NCBI RefSeq assembly: GCF_028623165.1
Contig: NZ_CP117768.1
Coordinates: forward strand, 4,960,001-5,024,000
Direction: 5' to 3'
DNA from: Nostoc sp. UHCC 0926
GTDB taxonomy: Bacteria > Cyanobacteriota > Cyanobacteriia > Cyanobacteriales > Nostocaceae
Length of the DNA stretch: 64,000 nucleotides
Each line of letters opens with the position of its first letter. Position 1 is the stretch's first letter. Under the pieces are notes generated by a model. The model was not told the origin of the DNA. It searched no databases and saw only the letters and a list, made by a program, of their open reading frames with translations. Position numbers and translations under genes: made by a program. Of this stretch, positions 17,647-26,608 are shown piece after piece.

Positions 17647-17874
17647 ATGAAGCAAACAACACAATTCACTGCTATCATTGAGCGCGAAAGGGATGGCTAT
17701 GTATCCCTCTGTCCCGAACTCGATATCGCCAGCCAAGGTGACACAATTGAAGAAGCACGGAATAATCTAATTGAGGCATTAGAATTATTCTTTGAAACAG
17801 CAGATCCTTCTGAAATTCAGGAAAGGCTACACACAGAAGTTTTTGTTACACGCCTAGAGGTAAATATTGGGTAA
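17647..17874 (+). CDS. hicB: HicB-family antitoxin
   Basis: A 75-residue protein, MKQTTQFTAIIERERDGYVS then LCPELDIASQGDTIEEARNNL. This is the HicB partial RNase H fold: D/E-rich strand, CPELDI.SQGxTxEEAxxNLxEALEL. It neutralises HicA by binding and often represses the operon through its C-terminal region, but no clear HTH or RHH segment is seen in this short form. The start at 17647 is chosen because family members begin a few residues before the FTAIIE strand. The stop overlaps the hicA start region by 8 bases. Confidence 0.85.
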   Translation: MKQTTQFTAIIERERDGYVSLCPELDIASQGDTIEEARNNLIEALELFFETADPSEIQERLHTEVFVTRLEVNIG

Positions 17875-18091
17875 ACTGCGTGTTCTTTCTGCTAGAGAAG
17901 TCTGCCGCATTCTGGAAGAGAACGGCTTTGTACAAGTGCGCCAGCGTGGTAGTCACATTATTATGCAGATGCAAACCGAAGACTCAACAATTACTGTTCC
18001 TGTCCCTAATTACGAAGAGTTACGCATCGGTACTTTGCGATCTATCATTCGTCAGTCAGGATTACCTCGTGTTTTATTTGAAGTTACTTAA
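17867..18091 (+). CDS. hicA: HicA-family mRNA interferase toxin
   Basis: A 74-residue protein starting at a TTG codon that overlaps the end of hicB: GKLRVLSAREVCRILEENGF, then VQVRQRGSHIIMQMQTE. It is the dsRBD-like HicA fold, with the active-site His in RQRGSHIIM, followed by VPVPNYEELRIGTLRSIIRQ (the PxHxELxxGTLRxIxxxxG pattern). HicA cleaves mRNA when not bound by HicB. Order antitoxin-toxin and translational overlap are common in cyanobacterial copies. The TTG start could keep toxin output low. Confidence 0.87.
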   Translation: MGKLRVLSAREVCRILEENGFVQVRQRGSHIIMQMQTEDSTITVPVPNYEELRIGTLRSIIRQSGLPRVLFEVT

Positions 18092-18128
18092 ACCGAAAAA
18101 ATCTTTTTAGCCTTATATTGAACTTGTG

Positions 18129-18156
18129 TAGGCTAGCAAAAACCGCAAGCATCGCA
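18129..18156 (+). repeat. 28-bp direct repeat, right of hicBA
   Basis: TAGGCTAGCAAAAACCGCAA followed by GCATCGCA. It is identical to 17577-17604 except for two transitions and lies 38 bases after the hicA stop. Confidence 0.8.
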
Positions 18157-18222
18157 ATAGCCAAAATACAAAGAATCTCACGCCCAAACACCAAAACACA
18201 ACTTTGCGTCTTTGCACCCACC

Positions 18223-18258
18223 GAAGTTCTGAGCGCCGGAAGTCGGCGCTTAAACTTC
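18223..18258. terminator. Hairpin between hicA and hemB
   Basis: GAAGTTCTGAGCGCCG pairs with CGGCGCTTAAACTTC around a short loop, with mismatches. It lies between convergent hicA and hemB. No strong T-run follows, so the terminator role is tentative. Confidence 0.4.
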
Positions 18259-18305
18259 TGTCTGCGTGAGATTTGCCACTAAATTATTATTTCAATAAGC
18301 CCACC

Positions 18306-19286
18306 TTACTTTAACCATCGCGCCGCATCTTTGGCATGATAAGTCAAAATCAAGTCTGCGCCAGCCCGTTTAAACCCAGTTAAAGTTTCCATAACCACCC
18401 GCTCCTCATCAATCCAACCATTGAGAGCCGCAGCTTTCACCATCGCATACTCACCAGAAACATTGTAAGCCGCAACTGGTAAGTTACTAGCTTCCTTCAC
18501 CCGCCAGATAATGTCCATGTACGCCAAAGCTGGCTTAACCATGAGCATATCAGCACCTTCAGCGATATCCAATTCAATCTCTTTAATTGCTTCGCGGGCG
18601 TTACCTGGGTCCATTTGGTAAGTTCTTCTATCCCCAAATTGCGGTGTCGAGTCTGCTGCATCCCGAAATGGGCCATAATAACCCGACGCATACTTAGCAG
18701 CATAAGACAAAATCGGCGTATCTTGAAATCCGGCTTCATCTAAACCCACACGAATTGCCTGGACGAAGCCATCCATCATTCCCGAAGGTGCGATGATATC
18801 GGCACCGGCTTTCGCTTGAGAAACTGCTGTTTTCTTCAACAATTCCAGAGTTGGGTCATTTAAAACTCGTCCTGTTAAATCACCAACTTGCAGATAGCCA
18901 CAATGACCGTGACTGGTGTACTCACACAAACAAGTATCAGCAATTACAATCAAATCTGGCACTGCTGCTTTTACCGCAGTCGCTGCTTTTTGGACGATAC
19001 CGCAATCATGCCAAGCGCCTGTGGCATCCACATCTTTATCAGCTGGAATACCAAATAGAATAATCGAAGGAATTCCTAAGTCGTAAACTTCTTTTGCTTC
19101 TTCGACAATTTTATCTACCGAAAGTTGGTAGACTCCGGGCATCGATTTCACCTCATTAGCGATTCCCTCACCTGGTACGGCAAATAGTGGGTAAATTAAA
19201 TCGCTTGTTGTCAAAACAGTTTCACGAACCATCCGGCGCAGTTGGGGATGGGTACGCAGACGACGGGGGCGATGTATAGGAAACAT
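18306..19286 (-). CDS. hemB: Delta-aminolevulinic acid dehydratase (porphobilinogen synthase)
   Basis: Condenses two molecules of 5-aminolevulinate to porphobilinogen, the common precursor of haem, chlorophyll and bilins. The metal-site region DTCLCEYTSHGHCG is near residue 118. The Schiff-base lysines lie in SYAAKYASGYYGPFRDAADS and in the signature ADMLMVKPALAYMDII. The allosteric-type RRTYQMDPGNAREAI is also present. The 326-residue length is normal. CTCEY..GHCG is closer to the mixed Zn/Mg ligand set of photosynthetic enzymes than to the full Zn Cys triad; this point is inferred. Confidence 0.95.
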   Translation of the reverse strand: MFPIHRPRRLRTHPQLRRMVRETVLTTSDLIYPLFAVPGEGIANEVKSMPGVYQLSVDKIVEEAKEVYDLGIPSIILFGIPADKDVDATGAWHDCGIVQKAATAVKAAVPDLIVIADTCLCEYTSHGHCGYLQVGDLTGRVLNDPTLELLKKTAVSQAKAGADIIAPSGMMDGFVQAIRVGLDEAGFQDTPILSYAAKYASGYYGPFRDAADSTPQFGDRRTYQMDPGNAREAIKEIELDIAEGADMLMVKPALAYMDIIWRVKEASNLPVAAYNVSGEYAMVKAAALNGWIDEERVVMETLTGFKRAGADLILTYHAKDAARWLK

Positions 19287-19657
19287 AAAATTTTATGATG
19301 AAAAACAACGCAAATGGACACAAAACAAAGCGTCACAAAAGCAGGCTAAAACTTTCCTGCCGTCAGACAGACTACAAACAGTGCTTAACTGTCTTTTGCC
19401 CTACTCTTAATCAAGCTGTGGGGCAATTTTGTATTTTACAGCTTGCTTGCATTTATCCGACGGACTAGAAAAAAAACAACATACTAAGCAATTCACGCAT
19501 TCAAAATTCACGCATTCAAAATGGTAAGACCCTCTGTTGGTAAAAATCCTGGCTATCGGGTCTAGAGCAAACTCAAGGCACAACAGCTTAATAGAAAATA
19601 ACTCACAATTACCAATGCCCCATGCCCTGTTTGGCAAATGCCCAATGTTAATTTCTG
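19287..19657. other. Gene-free stretch with a 15-bp tandem duplication
   Basis: It holds the hemB promoter region on the minus strand. ATTCACGCATTCAAA occurs twice in direct tandem at 19491-19505 and 19506-19520. No convincing ORF was seen. Confidence 0.5.
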
Positions 19658-20017
19658 CTAAATAAATCGGAAAATGTAGGGATAACGGAAGGGTATATCA
19701 GGATTGTTGAAAACTCCGACGAGCGCCCAAATTGTTAATCCCCAGTGCAATAGATATCCCAGACCGGCTAGTGGTCCCAGCAATAATAGAGGTAACACCA
19801 ACCAACCGAATAGAAAAAACAGCGCTGCCAGAATTGCTCCATAAAACCAGACATTAAAGTGGAAATTGATGGATTCTTTGGCGTTTTCTTTAACAACAGG
19901 ATCATCCGATACCAGCAATATGGCAATAGGTATACCTACAGATACCAACGTTGTGCTGAAAAAAATCGCTCCATGAGACAAGGCAGATAGAAGCTTTCGC
20001 TTGTCTGTGTCGTACAT
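19658..20017 (-). CDS. DUF4870 membrane protein
   Basis: A 119-residue protein with three predicted membrane segments: FFSTTLVSVGIPIAILL, WFYGAILAALFFLFGWLVL and LGPLAGLGYLLHWGLTIWAL. The conserved loop motif KENAKESINFHFNVWFY between helices 1 and 2 is the DUF4870 signature (VxxHaxeAlNFqi). Function is unknown. It is divergent from prfC with a 124-base gap that must hold both promoters. Confidence 0.8.
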   Translation of the reverse strand: MYDTDKRKLLSALSHGAIFFSTTLVSVGIPIAILLVSDDPVVKENAKESINFHFNVWFYGAILAALFFLFGWLVLPLLLLGPLAGLGYLLHWGLTIWALVGVFNNPDIPFRYPYIFRFI

Positions 20018-20141
20018 TCCTTTCTCCTATTTAGTTAGCTTGTTGATTATATTACGACCCTATCACGAGCATCGTTGTCTTAAGATTAAAAGACTTGCCA
20101 GAGTCGAAAAAAATTAAGTTAAGTCACAAACAAATACAGTT

Positions 20142-21791
20142 ATGTCAATTGAACTTCAGTCTGAACTTCTTCAAGCGGTTGAACTTCGCCGCAACTTTGC
20201 GATTATATCTCACCCGGATGCAGGTAAAACTACACTAACAGAAAAGCTACTCCTGTACGGAGGTGCAATTCACGAAGCTGGCGCGGTCAAAGCGCGACGG
20301 GCACAGCGTAAGGCGACCTCTGACTGGATGGCAATGGAACAACAACGGGGCATTTCCATTACCTCCACAGTGTTGCAATTTGAATATCAGGACTGTCAAA
20401 TCAATTTATTAGACACCCCTGGACACCAAGACTTCAGTGAAGATACTTATCGTACCCTCGCCGCCGCTGATAATGCAGTGATGTTGGTTGATGCGGCAAA
20501 AGGTTTGGAAACCCAAACCCGCAAATTGTTTGAAGTGTGTAAGTTGCGGGGTATCCCGATCTTTACATTTATCAACAAGCTCGACCGTCCAGGAAGGGAA
20601 CCTCTAGAACTGTTGGATGAAATTGAACAAGAATTGGGATTGCAAACCTATGCAGTAAACTGGCCGATTGGTATGGGCGATCGCTTTAAAGGTGTTTTTG
20701 ATCGACACAAGCAACAAATTCATCTGTTTGAACGCAGCGCCCACGGCAGCCGAGAAGCCCGTGATACGATCATAGAATTAGGTGATCCGAGAATAGAAGA
20801 GCAGCTAGAACAAGACCTCTACTACCAACTGAAAAATGATTTAGAACTGTTAGAAGGTGTTGGGCCAGAGCTAGATTTGCAGTTGGTACACGAAGGCAAA
20901 ATGACGCCAGTGTTCTTTGGTAGCGCCATGACTAACTTCGGGGTAGAGTTATTCCTCAAGTACTTCCTCGACTATGCCCTTAAACCCGGTTCTCACTATA
21001 GCAGTGTTGGCGAAGTTCCCCCTACATACCCTGAGTTTTCGGGGTTTGTTTTTAAACTGCAAGCGAATATGGACCCGAAGCACCGCGATCGCGTCGCATT
21101 TATCCGGGTATGCACTGGTAAGTTTGAAAAAGATATGATGGTGAATCACGCCCGCATTGGTAAACTCATCCGTCTGTCTCGCCCGCAAAAACTCTTTGCC
21201 CAAGAGCGGGAATCGATTGATGTGGCTTATCCTGGCGATGTGATCGGTTTGAACAATCCCGGTGTTTTTGCGATCGGGGATACAATTTACACGGGACAAA
21301 AGCTCGAATATGAGGGGATTCCGTATTTCTCGCCGGAACTGTTTGCGACTCTCAGGAATCCCAACCCCTCGAAGTCTAAACAATTCCAAAAAGGCGTTGC
21401 GGAATTGCGAGAAGAAGGTGCTGTGCAGATTATGTATTCAACTGATGAAGCCAAGCGCGATCCAATTTTGGCGGCGGTGGGTCAGTTGCAATTCGAGGTG
21501 GTACAGTTTCGCTTACAAAACGAGTATGGTGTAGAAACCTTACTAGAGTTATTGCCCTACAGTGTCGCCCGTTGGGTTGAGGGTGGTTGGGAAGCATTAG
21601 AACAGGTGGGACGGATATTCAATACCACTACAGTTAAAGACAGCATGGGACGCCCAGTGTTGCTATTCCGGAATGAATGGAATTGTCAACAGTTACTTGG
21701 CGACCATCCAGAGTTAAAATTAAGCGCGTTGGCAAAGCCCGCCGTAGGCATCGCTCCAGTATTTTCTAGTCAACAACCAGTGGAGGAATAA
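20142..21791 (+). CDS. prfC: Peptide chain release factor 3
   Basis: GTPase that recycles RF1 and RF2 from the ribosome after peptide release. The G-domain motifs are G1 SHPDAGKTTLTEKLL, G2 RGISITSTVL, G3 LLDTPGHQDFSEDTYR and G4 FINKLDRPGR. RF3-specific domains II-III follow (KHRDRVAFIRVCTGKFEKDM, QLQFEVVQFRLQNEYG). At 549 residues it is slightly longer than most. The C-terminal AKPAVGIAPVF is encoded by a copy of the dispersed GCCGTAGGCATCGC repeat (21741-21754), a likely late addition outside the conserved core. Confidence 0.95.
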   Translation: MSIELQSELLQAVELRRNFAIISHPDAGKTTLTEKLLLYGGAIHEAGAVKARRAQRKATSDWMAMEQQRGISITSTVLQFEYQDCQINLLDTPGHQDFSEDTYRTLAAADNAVMLVDAAKGLETQTRKLFEVCKLRGIPIFTFINKLDRPGREPLELLDEIEQELGLQTYAVNWPIGMGDRFKGVFDRHKQQIHLFERSAHGSREARDTIIELGDPRIEEQLEQDLYYQLKNDLELLEGVGPELDLQLVHEGKMTPVFFGSAMTNFGVELFLKYFLDYALKPGSHYSSVGEVPPTYPEFSGFVFKLQANMDPKHRDRVAFIRVCTGKFEKDMMVNHARIGKLIRLSRPQKLFAQERESIDVAYPGDVIGLNNPGVFAIGDTIYTGQKLEYEGIPYFSPELFATLRNPNPSKSKQFQKGVAELREEGAVQIMYSTDEAKRDPILAAVGQLQFEVVQFRLQNEYGVETLLELLPYSVARWVEGGWEALEQVGRIFNTTTVKDSMGRPVLLFRNEWNCQQLLGDHPELKLSALAKPAVGIAPVFSSQQPVEE

Positions 21792-22136
21792 TTCACTTAA
21801 CTACGAATTTTAGATTTTAGATTTTAGATTTTAGATTTTTTGGTTTATGTCTCGATGCCATTTGCTTTATGCCAGGTAACCCGTCCACCGCAGTGGCTTT
21901 CCTTAGTCGGCGGAACAAATCCAAAATCCTCAATTTAAAATCCTCAAGCCTCTTACCCAAGAGGCACGGGGTCAATCCAAAATCCAAAATCGTTCGACTG
22001 AGCGTAGCCGAAGTCCAAAATCCAAAATTGGTTGACAAGCAAAACTTGGCGCGGTTGATTTCCACGGCATCCGAGGTTCGCGCTTTTGCACAAACGTGGA
22101 TCACCTAGAAGAGATTGGAGTGCCAGAATTTGTATG
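21792..22136. repeat. Repeat-rich gap with ATTTTAGATT and ATCCAAAAT runs
   Basis: Starts with four head-to-tail copies of the AT-rich unit TTTTAGA (about 21808-21838). Several inverted pieces of the form AAAATCCAAAAT, AATCCTC and GACTGAGCGTAGCCGAAGTC follow, at about 21915-22030. The same repeat family recurs at 15.65 kb, 57.2 kb and 60.0 kb. No gene is seen. An in-frame extension of the next gene to 22086 is not supported. Confidence 0.6.
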
Positions 22137-24398
22137 CCTTCACATGCCAAATCGTCTTTGGAGGCTGGTTTAGTTGCCCTCAAGCAGGGAAATTATCAAA
22201 CAGCGATCGCTCAACTAGAACCTATTGCTAGGAGCCAAAATCATGCGACTGCTAGCTTACAAGCCCAGGTTGGTTTAGTGATGGCTTATGCTCGTTGTGG
22301 CGAAGTTCCCAAAGCGATCGCTATTTCCCAGAATCTCATTGAGAGTAACAATCCGCAAGTTCAAGAGTGGGCAACACGCGCTCTCGAACACCTGACAAAA
22401 CGTAAAAAACCTGATCAAGAATCAAAAAATGTCGAAACTGGATTTGTTGCCTTTGAGAATTCAACCCCAGATTCTCCCTCAGTTACCCCCCCGGTAACTC
22501 CTACATTAGAGGAAAAGCCAGAAGATCAAGTAATAGAAACTAAAAGCGACGACACTCCGCCAATGGTGGCACTAAGTAGACTCAAAGCTACAGTCGCAAC
22601 ACCACTACCTCCACCAACTGCACCCCTAAGCGGCTTCATGGGTTCTGTAACCCGTACCCAAGCCAAATTATTCGGCGTTATTTATTGGCGGCAAGCCCAA
22701 CGCGCCAGGGCATGGCAACCCCTACGTAAACCGAAATTAATTCCCTTGCGGTTGCTGGCAGCAGGAACATTCATCGCCCTGTTTTGGGTGATGCGAGAAA
22801 TCCTCAAGTTAGCACTGGGATTCATCAACCTGACTTTAGTCAAACTACCCTATGTGGAACCTGTGCAGGTTTTATACCGCGACCCTACTCAATTGTTGCT
22901 AGTAGTGTTGGTGATTTTGATCGGAGTATCACCTTGGTTGCTGGATCTGCTACTGGCGAACTTGTATGGTCAGCGAGAATTTCCCAAGGATGTATTGAAT
23001 GCCCATAGCCGCGAAGCCGTTCGGGTGCTACAACGTTGTTGCCAACAGCGGCACTGGCCCTTACCCAAACTGCGGATTTTACCAATGGCTGCACCAGTTA
23101 TCCTGACCTATGGTAGTTTACCACGTAATGCCAGGATTGTTGTCAGTCAAGGGCTATTAGAGCAACTGGCAGATGATGAAATTGCCACTATCTACGCCAC
23201 GCAGCTAGGGCATATTGCTCACTGGGATTTTGCTGTGATGTCTTTGTTACTGCTGGTGACACTACCAGCTCATAAGCTATATCAGCAAATGTCGCAGTGG
23301 GGAGACAAAATATCAGGGAAAATTTGGCGCTGGCCGATGACAATTCTGGCTAGTCTAATTTATGGAGTTTGGTGTTTGCTGACTGGAACTGCATTGTGGT
23401 TGTCGCGGTTGCGGCTTTATTATAGCGATCGCGTCGCCGCTGAAATTACTGGTAATCCCAATGCCCTGATTCGCGCCTTACTCAAAATTGCCATTGGAAT
23501 TGCAGCTGATATCGAAAAACAAGAACACACCAGTTGGCAACTGGAAAGCTTAAATCTCTTGACACCAGTGAGTCACCAACAAAGCCTGTCTTTGGGCACT
23601 ATTGCCAGCAATCTATCTTTTGAATCCTTTTTGAAGTGGGATACAGCCAATCCCTATCGCCAATGGTTTACAATTAACAATAGCCATCCGCTGATGGGCG
23701 ATCGCATCGAACGCCTCTGCCAAATAGCCCGTCACTGGCATCTAGACACCGAACTACATTTTCCTAGTGAACCATCAAAGGTTAAGCGTCAGTCTTTCTT
23801 ATTACAAATCGCTCCCTGGTTAGGAATTCCTCTAGGGGTTCTATTTGCAGCTTTGGTCTGGCTAACGTGGCAACTAGCATTCGCACTCAAGTTTTTAAAT
23901 CTAAAGTGGATATATGAAGATTGGTCTTTCATTACAGGCTGCCTTCTAATTGGCTTTAGCATCGGTACAGTGATGCGGATTAATTCTTTCTTTCCCGATA
24001 TTAAACCTGCCACTGTGCAAACTGAGTGCCTACCCAACCTGTTAGCTGACCCTTGTGCCTTACCGATTGACAGTATCAGCGTGCGGATTGTGGGTAAACT
24101 ATTAGGTCGTCAAGGCACTAGCAACTCCCTAGCGCAAGATTTAATCCTCCAATCCAGTGCAGGTTTAGTGAAATTACACCACGTTTCTTGGCTAGGACAG
24201 TCAGTCAATCACCAGGATCTGATCGGTCGGCAAATTATCGTCACAGGTTGGTTCCGACGAGGAGCAACACCTTGGATCGATATCCAAACCCTGGAAACTC
24301 AAAGTGGTAAAACTATTCATAGCCCTCATCCCATTTGGTCTATTTTTTTGGCAGTTGCAGCACAGGCTTGGGGCGCATACGTTTTTCTCAGTGGTTAG
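22137..24398 (+). CDS. M48-like membrane protein with TPR-type N-terminus, active site lost
   Basis: A 753-residue protein. Residues about 1-90 are tetratricopeptide-like (AGLVALKQGNYQTAIAQLEP). A Pro/Thr-rich linker, two to three membrane helices (about 195-290) and an Ste24/HtpX-type M48 domain follow. The M48 zinc motif AHELGHIxHxD is here ATQLGHIAHWD, so the first His is Thr355 and the catalytic Glu is Gln356. The following helix and YYSDRVAAEITGNPNALIRAL (third-ligand region) remain recognisable. Another hydrophobic pair and a C-terminal beta-rich domain with a last helix complete it. It is probably a non-proteolytic membrane protein. The start at 22137 is preferred because the TPR begins there. 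Confidence 0.75.
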   Translation, partial: PSHAKSSLEAGLVALKQGNYQTAIAQLEPIARSQNHATASLQAQVGLVMAYARCGEVPKAIAISQNLIESNNPQVQEWATRALEHLTKRKKPDQESKNVETGFVAFENSTPDSPSVTPPVTPTLEEKPEDQVIETKSDDTPPMVALSRLKATVATPLPPPTAPLSGFMGSVTRTQAKLFGVIYWRQAQRARAWQPLRKPKLIPLRLLAAGTFIALFWVMREILKLALGFINLTLVKLPYVEPVQVLYRDPTQLLLVVLVILIGVSPWLLDLLLANLYGQREFPKDVLNAHSREAVRVLQRCCQQRHWPLPKLRILPMAAPVILTYGSLPRNARIVVSQGLLEQLADDEIATIYATQLGHIAHWDFAVMSLLLLVTLPAHKLYQQMSQWGDKISGKIWRWPMTILASLIYGVWCLLTGTALWLSRLRLYYSDRVAAEITGNPNALIRALLKIAIGIAADIEKQEHTSWQLESLNLLTPVSHQQSLSLGTIASNLSFESFLKWDTANPYRQWFTINNSHPLMGDRIERLCQIARHWHLDTELHFPSEPSKVKRQSFLLQIAPWLGIPLGVLFAALVWLTWQLAFALKFLNLKWIYEDWSFITGCLLIGFSIGTVMRINSFFPDIKPATVQTECLPNLLADPCALPIDSISVRIVGKLLGRQGTSNSLAQDLILQSSAGLVKLHHVSWLGQSVNHQDLIGRQIIVTGWFRRGATPWIDIQTLETQSGKTIHSPHPIWSIFLAVAAQAWGAYVFLSG

Positions 24399-25031
24399 TC
24401 ATTGGTCAGAAGAAAATAAACAACTGACAAAGGACAAATCGAAATGTAAACAAAAATTGCAGGTTTTCTGGAAAAGTGTTACATTTATTTACACAAACAA
24501 TAGCAACCAACATAACTCAGCATTACAGCTTAGTTATGAACTCGGATGCTTTTCCCCCACTCTATACCTTTTTATCCTCCCAACACAGCAGGAAATTAAC
24601 CAGCCACTGGCTGGTTTTTGTTTCAAAATATTCTCCCTTGAATAAAAAAATGGGTTTTATGTTATGTTACGATGCAATAATACTAACGTCGCAAAAGTAT
24701 GCGCTAAACTAGCTACGTAGAAAATACCGTGGTAATGTAAGGAATGGTATTTGATTCTGCGAAAAAGGCATGGAAGAAAGCGTGTACTTTAGCAGGCACT
24801 AGGCTATTAAATTTACAATTCTTAGAATTAAGGTGTTATTAGCTCACAATAGTGTGAGCCTTTGGATTAAACAAGCTTGATCCCGACGAAAAACTGTATT
24901 GTATAGGTTGACAGTTTCGAGCAAAAAAATTGGTTGATGGTAGTCTTTGTCAATAGCATCTATTTAAAAGCCAAAGCCAAGTGATTGTTTTCTCGCCTTG
25001 CCATGTTCATTTAACTCTGGAGGTATAGTTC
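24399..25031. other. Gene-free stretch and leader upstream of the RNA-binding protein
   Basis: AT-rich sequence of about 630 bases. A small stem AGCTCACA/TGTGAGCC sits near 24840-24860, about 180 bases before the RRM gene. A good ribosome site (CTGGAGG) lies just before the ATG at 25032. The length suggests a long 5' leader, as in cold-regulated rbp genes of cyanobacteria. No gene was recognised; short frames in the first half look random. Confidence 0.4.
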
Positions 25032-25535
25032 ATGCCCGTTCGCCTATATATAGGTAATTTGCCTAAAGAAGAAATAGATCGTCAAGATCTGCAAGCAGTT
25101 TTTGCAGCAGAAGGTGATGCTGTAACTACTAAATTAATTAAAGACCGCAAAACTGGCAAATGCCGTGGTTTCGGTTTTCTTACCGTTAACAACGACGAAC
25201 AAGCTGACGAAATCATTGAAAAGTACAATGGTCAGATGTTCAAAGACACTCCCATTAAGCTAGAGAAGGCATTACCTCGGACAAAGGGTGAGGAGGGCGA
25301 GGAGCAAGCTCCTAAAGCAGTTACTCTTCCTACTACGAGTACCCCGATTCCTAGTGTTAATAGAGAAGGTAGCCGTCGTGAGAAAGGTTCTAAGAAGCCT
25401 CGTCGTGGCGGTGGCGGAGGTTCTCGTGAAAGTACGACCACAACTACAGATTCAGACGCTATTCGTCCAGATCCTCGTTGGGCTTCGGAATTAGAAAAGC
25501 TGAAGCAAATGCTAGCTGCACAAACTACAAATTAA
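25032..25535 (+). CDS. RRM-type RNA-binding protein (Rbp)
   Basis: A 167-residue protein with a single RNA recognition motif at residues 3-82: RNP2 is LYIGNL and RNP1 is KCRGFGFLTV. A Pro/Ser/Thr linker, a basic Gly-rich patch (KKPRRGGGGGSRES) and an amphipathic C-terminal helix (WASELEKLKQMLAAQ) follow. Cyanobacterial Rbp proteins bind RNA, are often cold-induced, and some help localise photosynthesis mRNAs at thylakoids. This copy is longer than the usual type of about 100 residues because of the tail. A strong AT-rich hairpin follows the stop. Confidence 0.9.
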   Translation: MPVRLYIGNLPKEEIDRQDLQAVFAAEGDAVTTKLIKDRKTGKCRGFGFLTVNNDEQADEIIEKYNGQMFKDTPIKLEKALPRTKGEEGEEQAPKAVTLPTTSTPIPSVNREGSRREKGSKKPRRGGGGGSRESTTTTTDSDAIRPDPRWASELEKLKQMLAAQTTN

Positions 25536-25550
25536 TCCCTAAGGGAGAGA

Positions 25551-25598
25551 AATTAAAAATTAAAAATCAGAATTTTTTTTGATTTTTAATTTTTAATT
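25551..25598 (+). terminator. AT-rich inverted repeat after the rbp gene
   Basis: AATTAAAAATTAAAAATCAG is followed at once by a T-run and the complementary TGATTTTTAATTTTTAATT. A stem of about 20 pairs with T-rich sequence directly behind the RRM stop fits a terminator, though the stem has hardly any GC. Confidence 0.6.
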
Positions 25599-25988
25599 AT
25601 CGATTATTACCTAGCTGCTTAGTTAAAAGCTACTTGCAGCTAATTTTGTAAGTACGATCGCATAGTAAAATCAAACGACACATAAATTTCACTTATTTCC
25701 CATACTTACGTAATAGCAATAAGTCTATACTGATACAACAGTAACTTCTATAGAGTTCCTGTGAAAACCTGCTTATAAAAAAATTAAGTTTTTGTGATTA
25801 GACGCATTCAAAAACCTGACCGAAGTGAATGCGATCGCAGTAATTATCTGGATTTGACAAGTTATAGTCAGTAATGGCTAGCTTCATACTGCCAAGTGAA
25901 CGGTCGGCGCGTAGGCGCAGCCCGCCGTAGGCATCGCTCTAAAGATAATTTACACTCAAGGTAAGACCGATCATTTGCAGCTTCTGTT
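25599..25988. other. Gene-free stretch upstream of sufE
   Basis: AT-rich, holding the sufE promoter. A copy of the dispersed repeat family (GTAGGCGCAGCCCGCCGTAG, then GCATCGC) lies at about 25911-25937, some 50 bases before the sufE ATG. Confidence 0.5.
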
Positions 25989-26429
25989 ATGTCCTCAACT
26001 CTAGATTCTTTGCCACCTGCGCTCGCTAAAATTGTCCAGCGCTTTCAGCGCGCTTCCGAACCGAAGCGACGTTATGAACAGCTAATCTGGTATGCTCAGA
26101 AGCTCAATGAGTTCCCAGAAGCTGAAAAATTACCCGAAAACAAAGTTCCTGGTTGCGTGTCTCAGGTTTATATCACAGCAGCCTTGGATGATGGGAAGGT
26201 TGTATTTCAGGGCGATTCCGATTCCCAGTTAACCAAAGGATTAGTAGGACTTCTGGTTGAAGGATTGGATGGACTAACGCCAACTGATATTGTCCAACTT
26301 ACTCCAGATTTTATTCAAGAAACAGGTTTAAACGTTAGTCTGACACCTTCCCGTGCTAATGGATTTTACAACATTTTTAAAACCATGCAGAAAAAAGCAT
26401 TGGAATGTAAGTTAGATTTGCCTAGCTAA
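25989..26429 (+). CDS. sufE: SufE sulfur acceptor protein
   Basis: Accepts persulfide sulfur from the cysteine desulfurase SufS and passes it to the SufBCD scaffold for iron-sulfur cluster assembly. The 146-residue protein has the family motifs KRRYEQLIWYAQKL, KVPGCVSQVYI with the acceptor Cys56, GLVGLLVEGLDGLTPTDIV and GLNVSLTPSRANGFYNI. The cofactor need fits a strongly photosynthetic genome (PSI has three 4Fe-4S clusters). No other suf gene is in the window. Confidence 0.93.
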   Translation: MSSTLDSLPPALAKIVQRFQRASEPKRRYEQLIWYAQKLNEFPEAEKLPENKVPGCVSQVYITAALDDGKVVFQGDSDSQLTKGLVGLLVEGLDGLTPTDIVQLTPDFIQETGLNVSLTPSRANGFYNIFKTMQKKALECKLDLPS

Positions 26430-26504
26430 ACAGATAATTGCAAATAAATCTCAAAAGTTAAGAGTTATAAGTTAAGAGTGATGAGTTTTGAATTCCTAAC
26501 TCCT

Positions 26505-26570
26505 AACTCTTATACAGACGCGATTAATCGCGTCTCTAACTCTTATACAAACGCGATTAATCGCGTCTCT
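26505..26570. repeat. Tandem pair of 33-bp units with the palindrome ACGCGATTAATCGCGT
   Basis: Two head-to-tail 33-base units, 26505-26537 and 26538-26570, differ at one base. Each contains the perfect palindrome ACGCGATTAATCGCGT, extended to 20 bases in the first unit at 26516-26535. Runs of TTAGGAGT-type repeats flank them in the sufE/hydrolase gap. Confidence 0.85.
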
Positions 26571-26608
26571 ACTTCTAACTCCTCACTCTGAATAATAAAT
26601 TTAGTCAA

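Noticed and set aside
19407..19637. 76-codon Cys-rich frame between hemB and the DUF4870 gene
   Set aside because: It is partly made of a 15-bp tandem duplication (FECVNFECVN) and has no plausible start site or family.
20949..21389. 146-codon frame antisense to prfC
   Set aside because: Shadow of a conserved GTPase gene; its product shows no motif and is Arg/Ile-rich as expected from reverse codons.
24304..24712. Overlapping short frames after the M48-like gene
   Set aside because: They partly overlap the real gene and then run through AT-rich DNA with random-looking products.
26505..26570. Possible CRISPR-like array
   Set aside because: Only two units directly abutting, no spacers and no cas genes; it is a tandem palindrome repeat.
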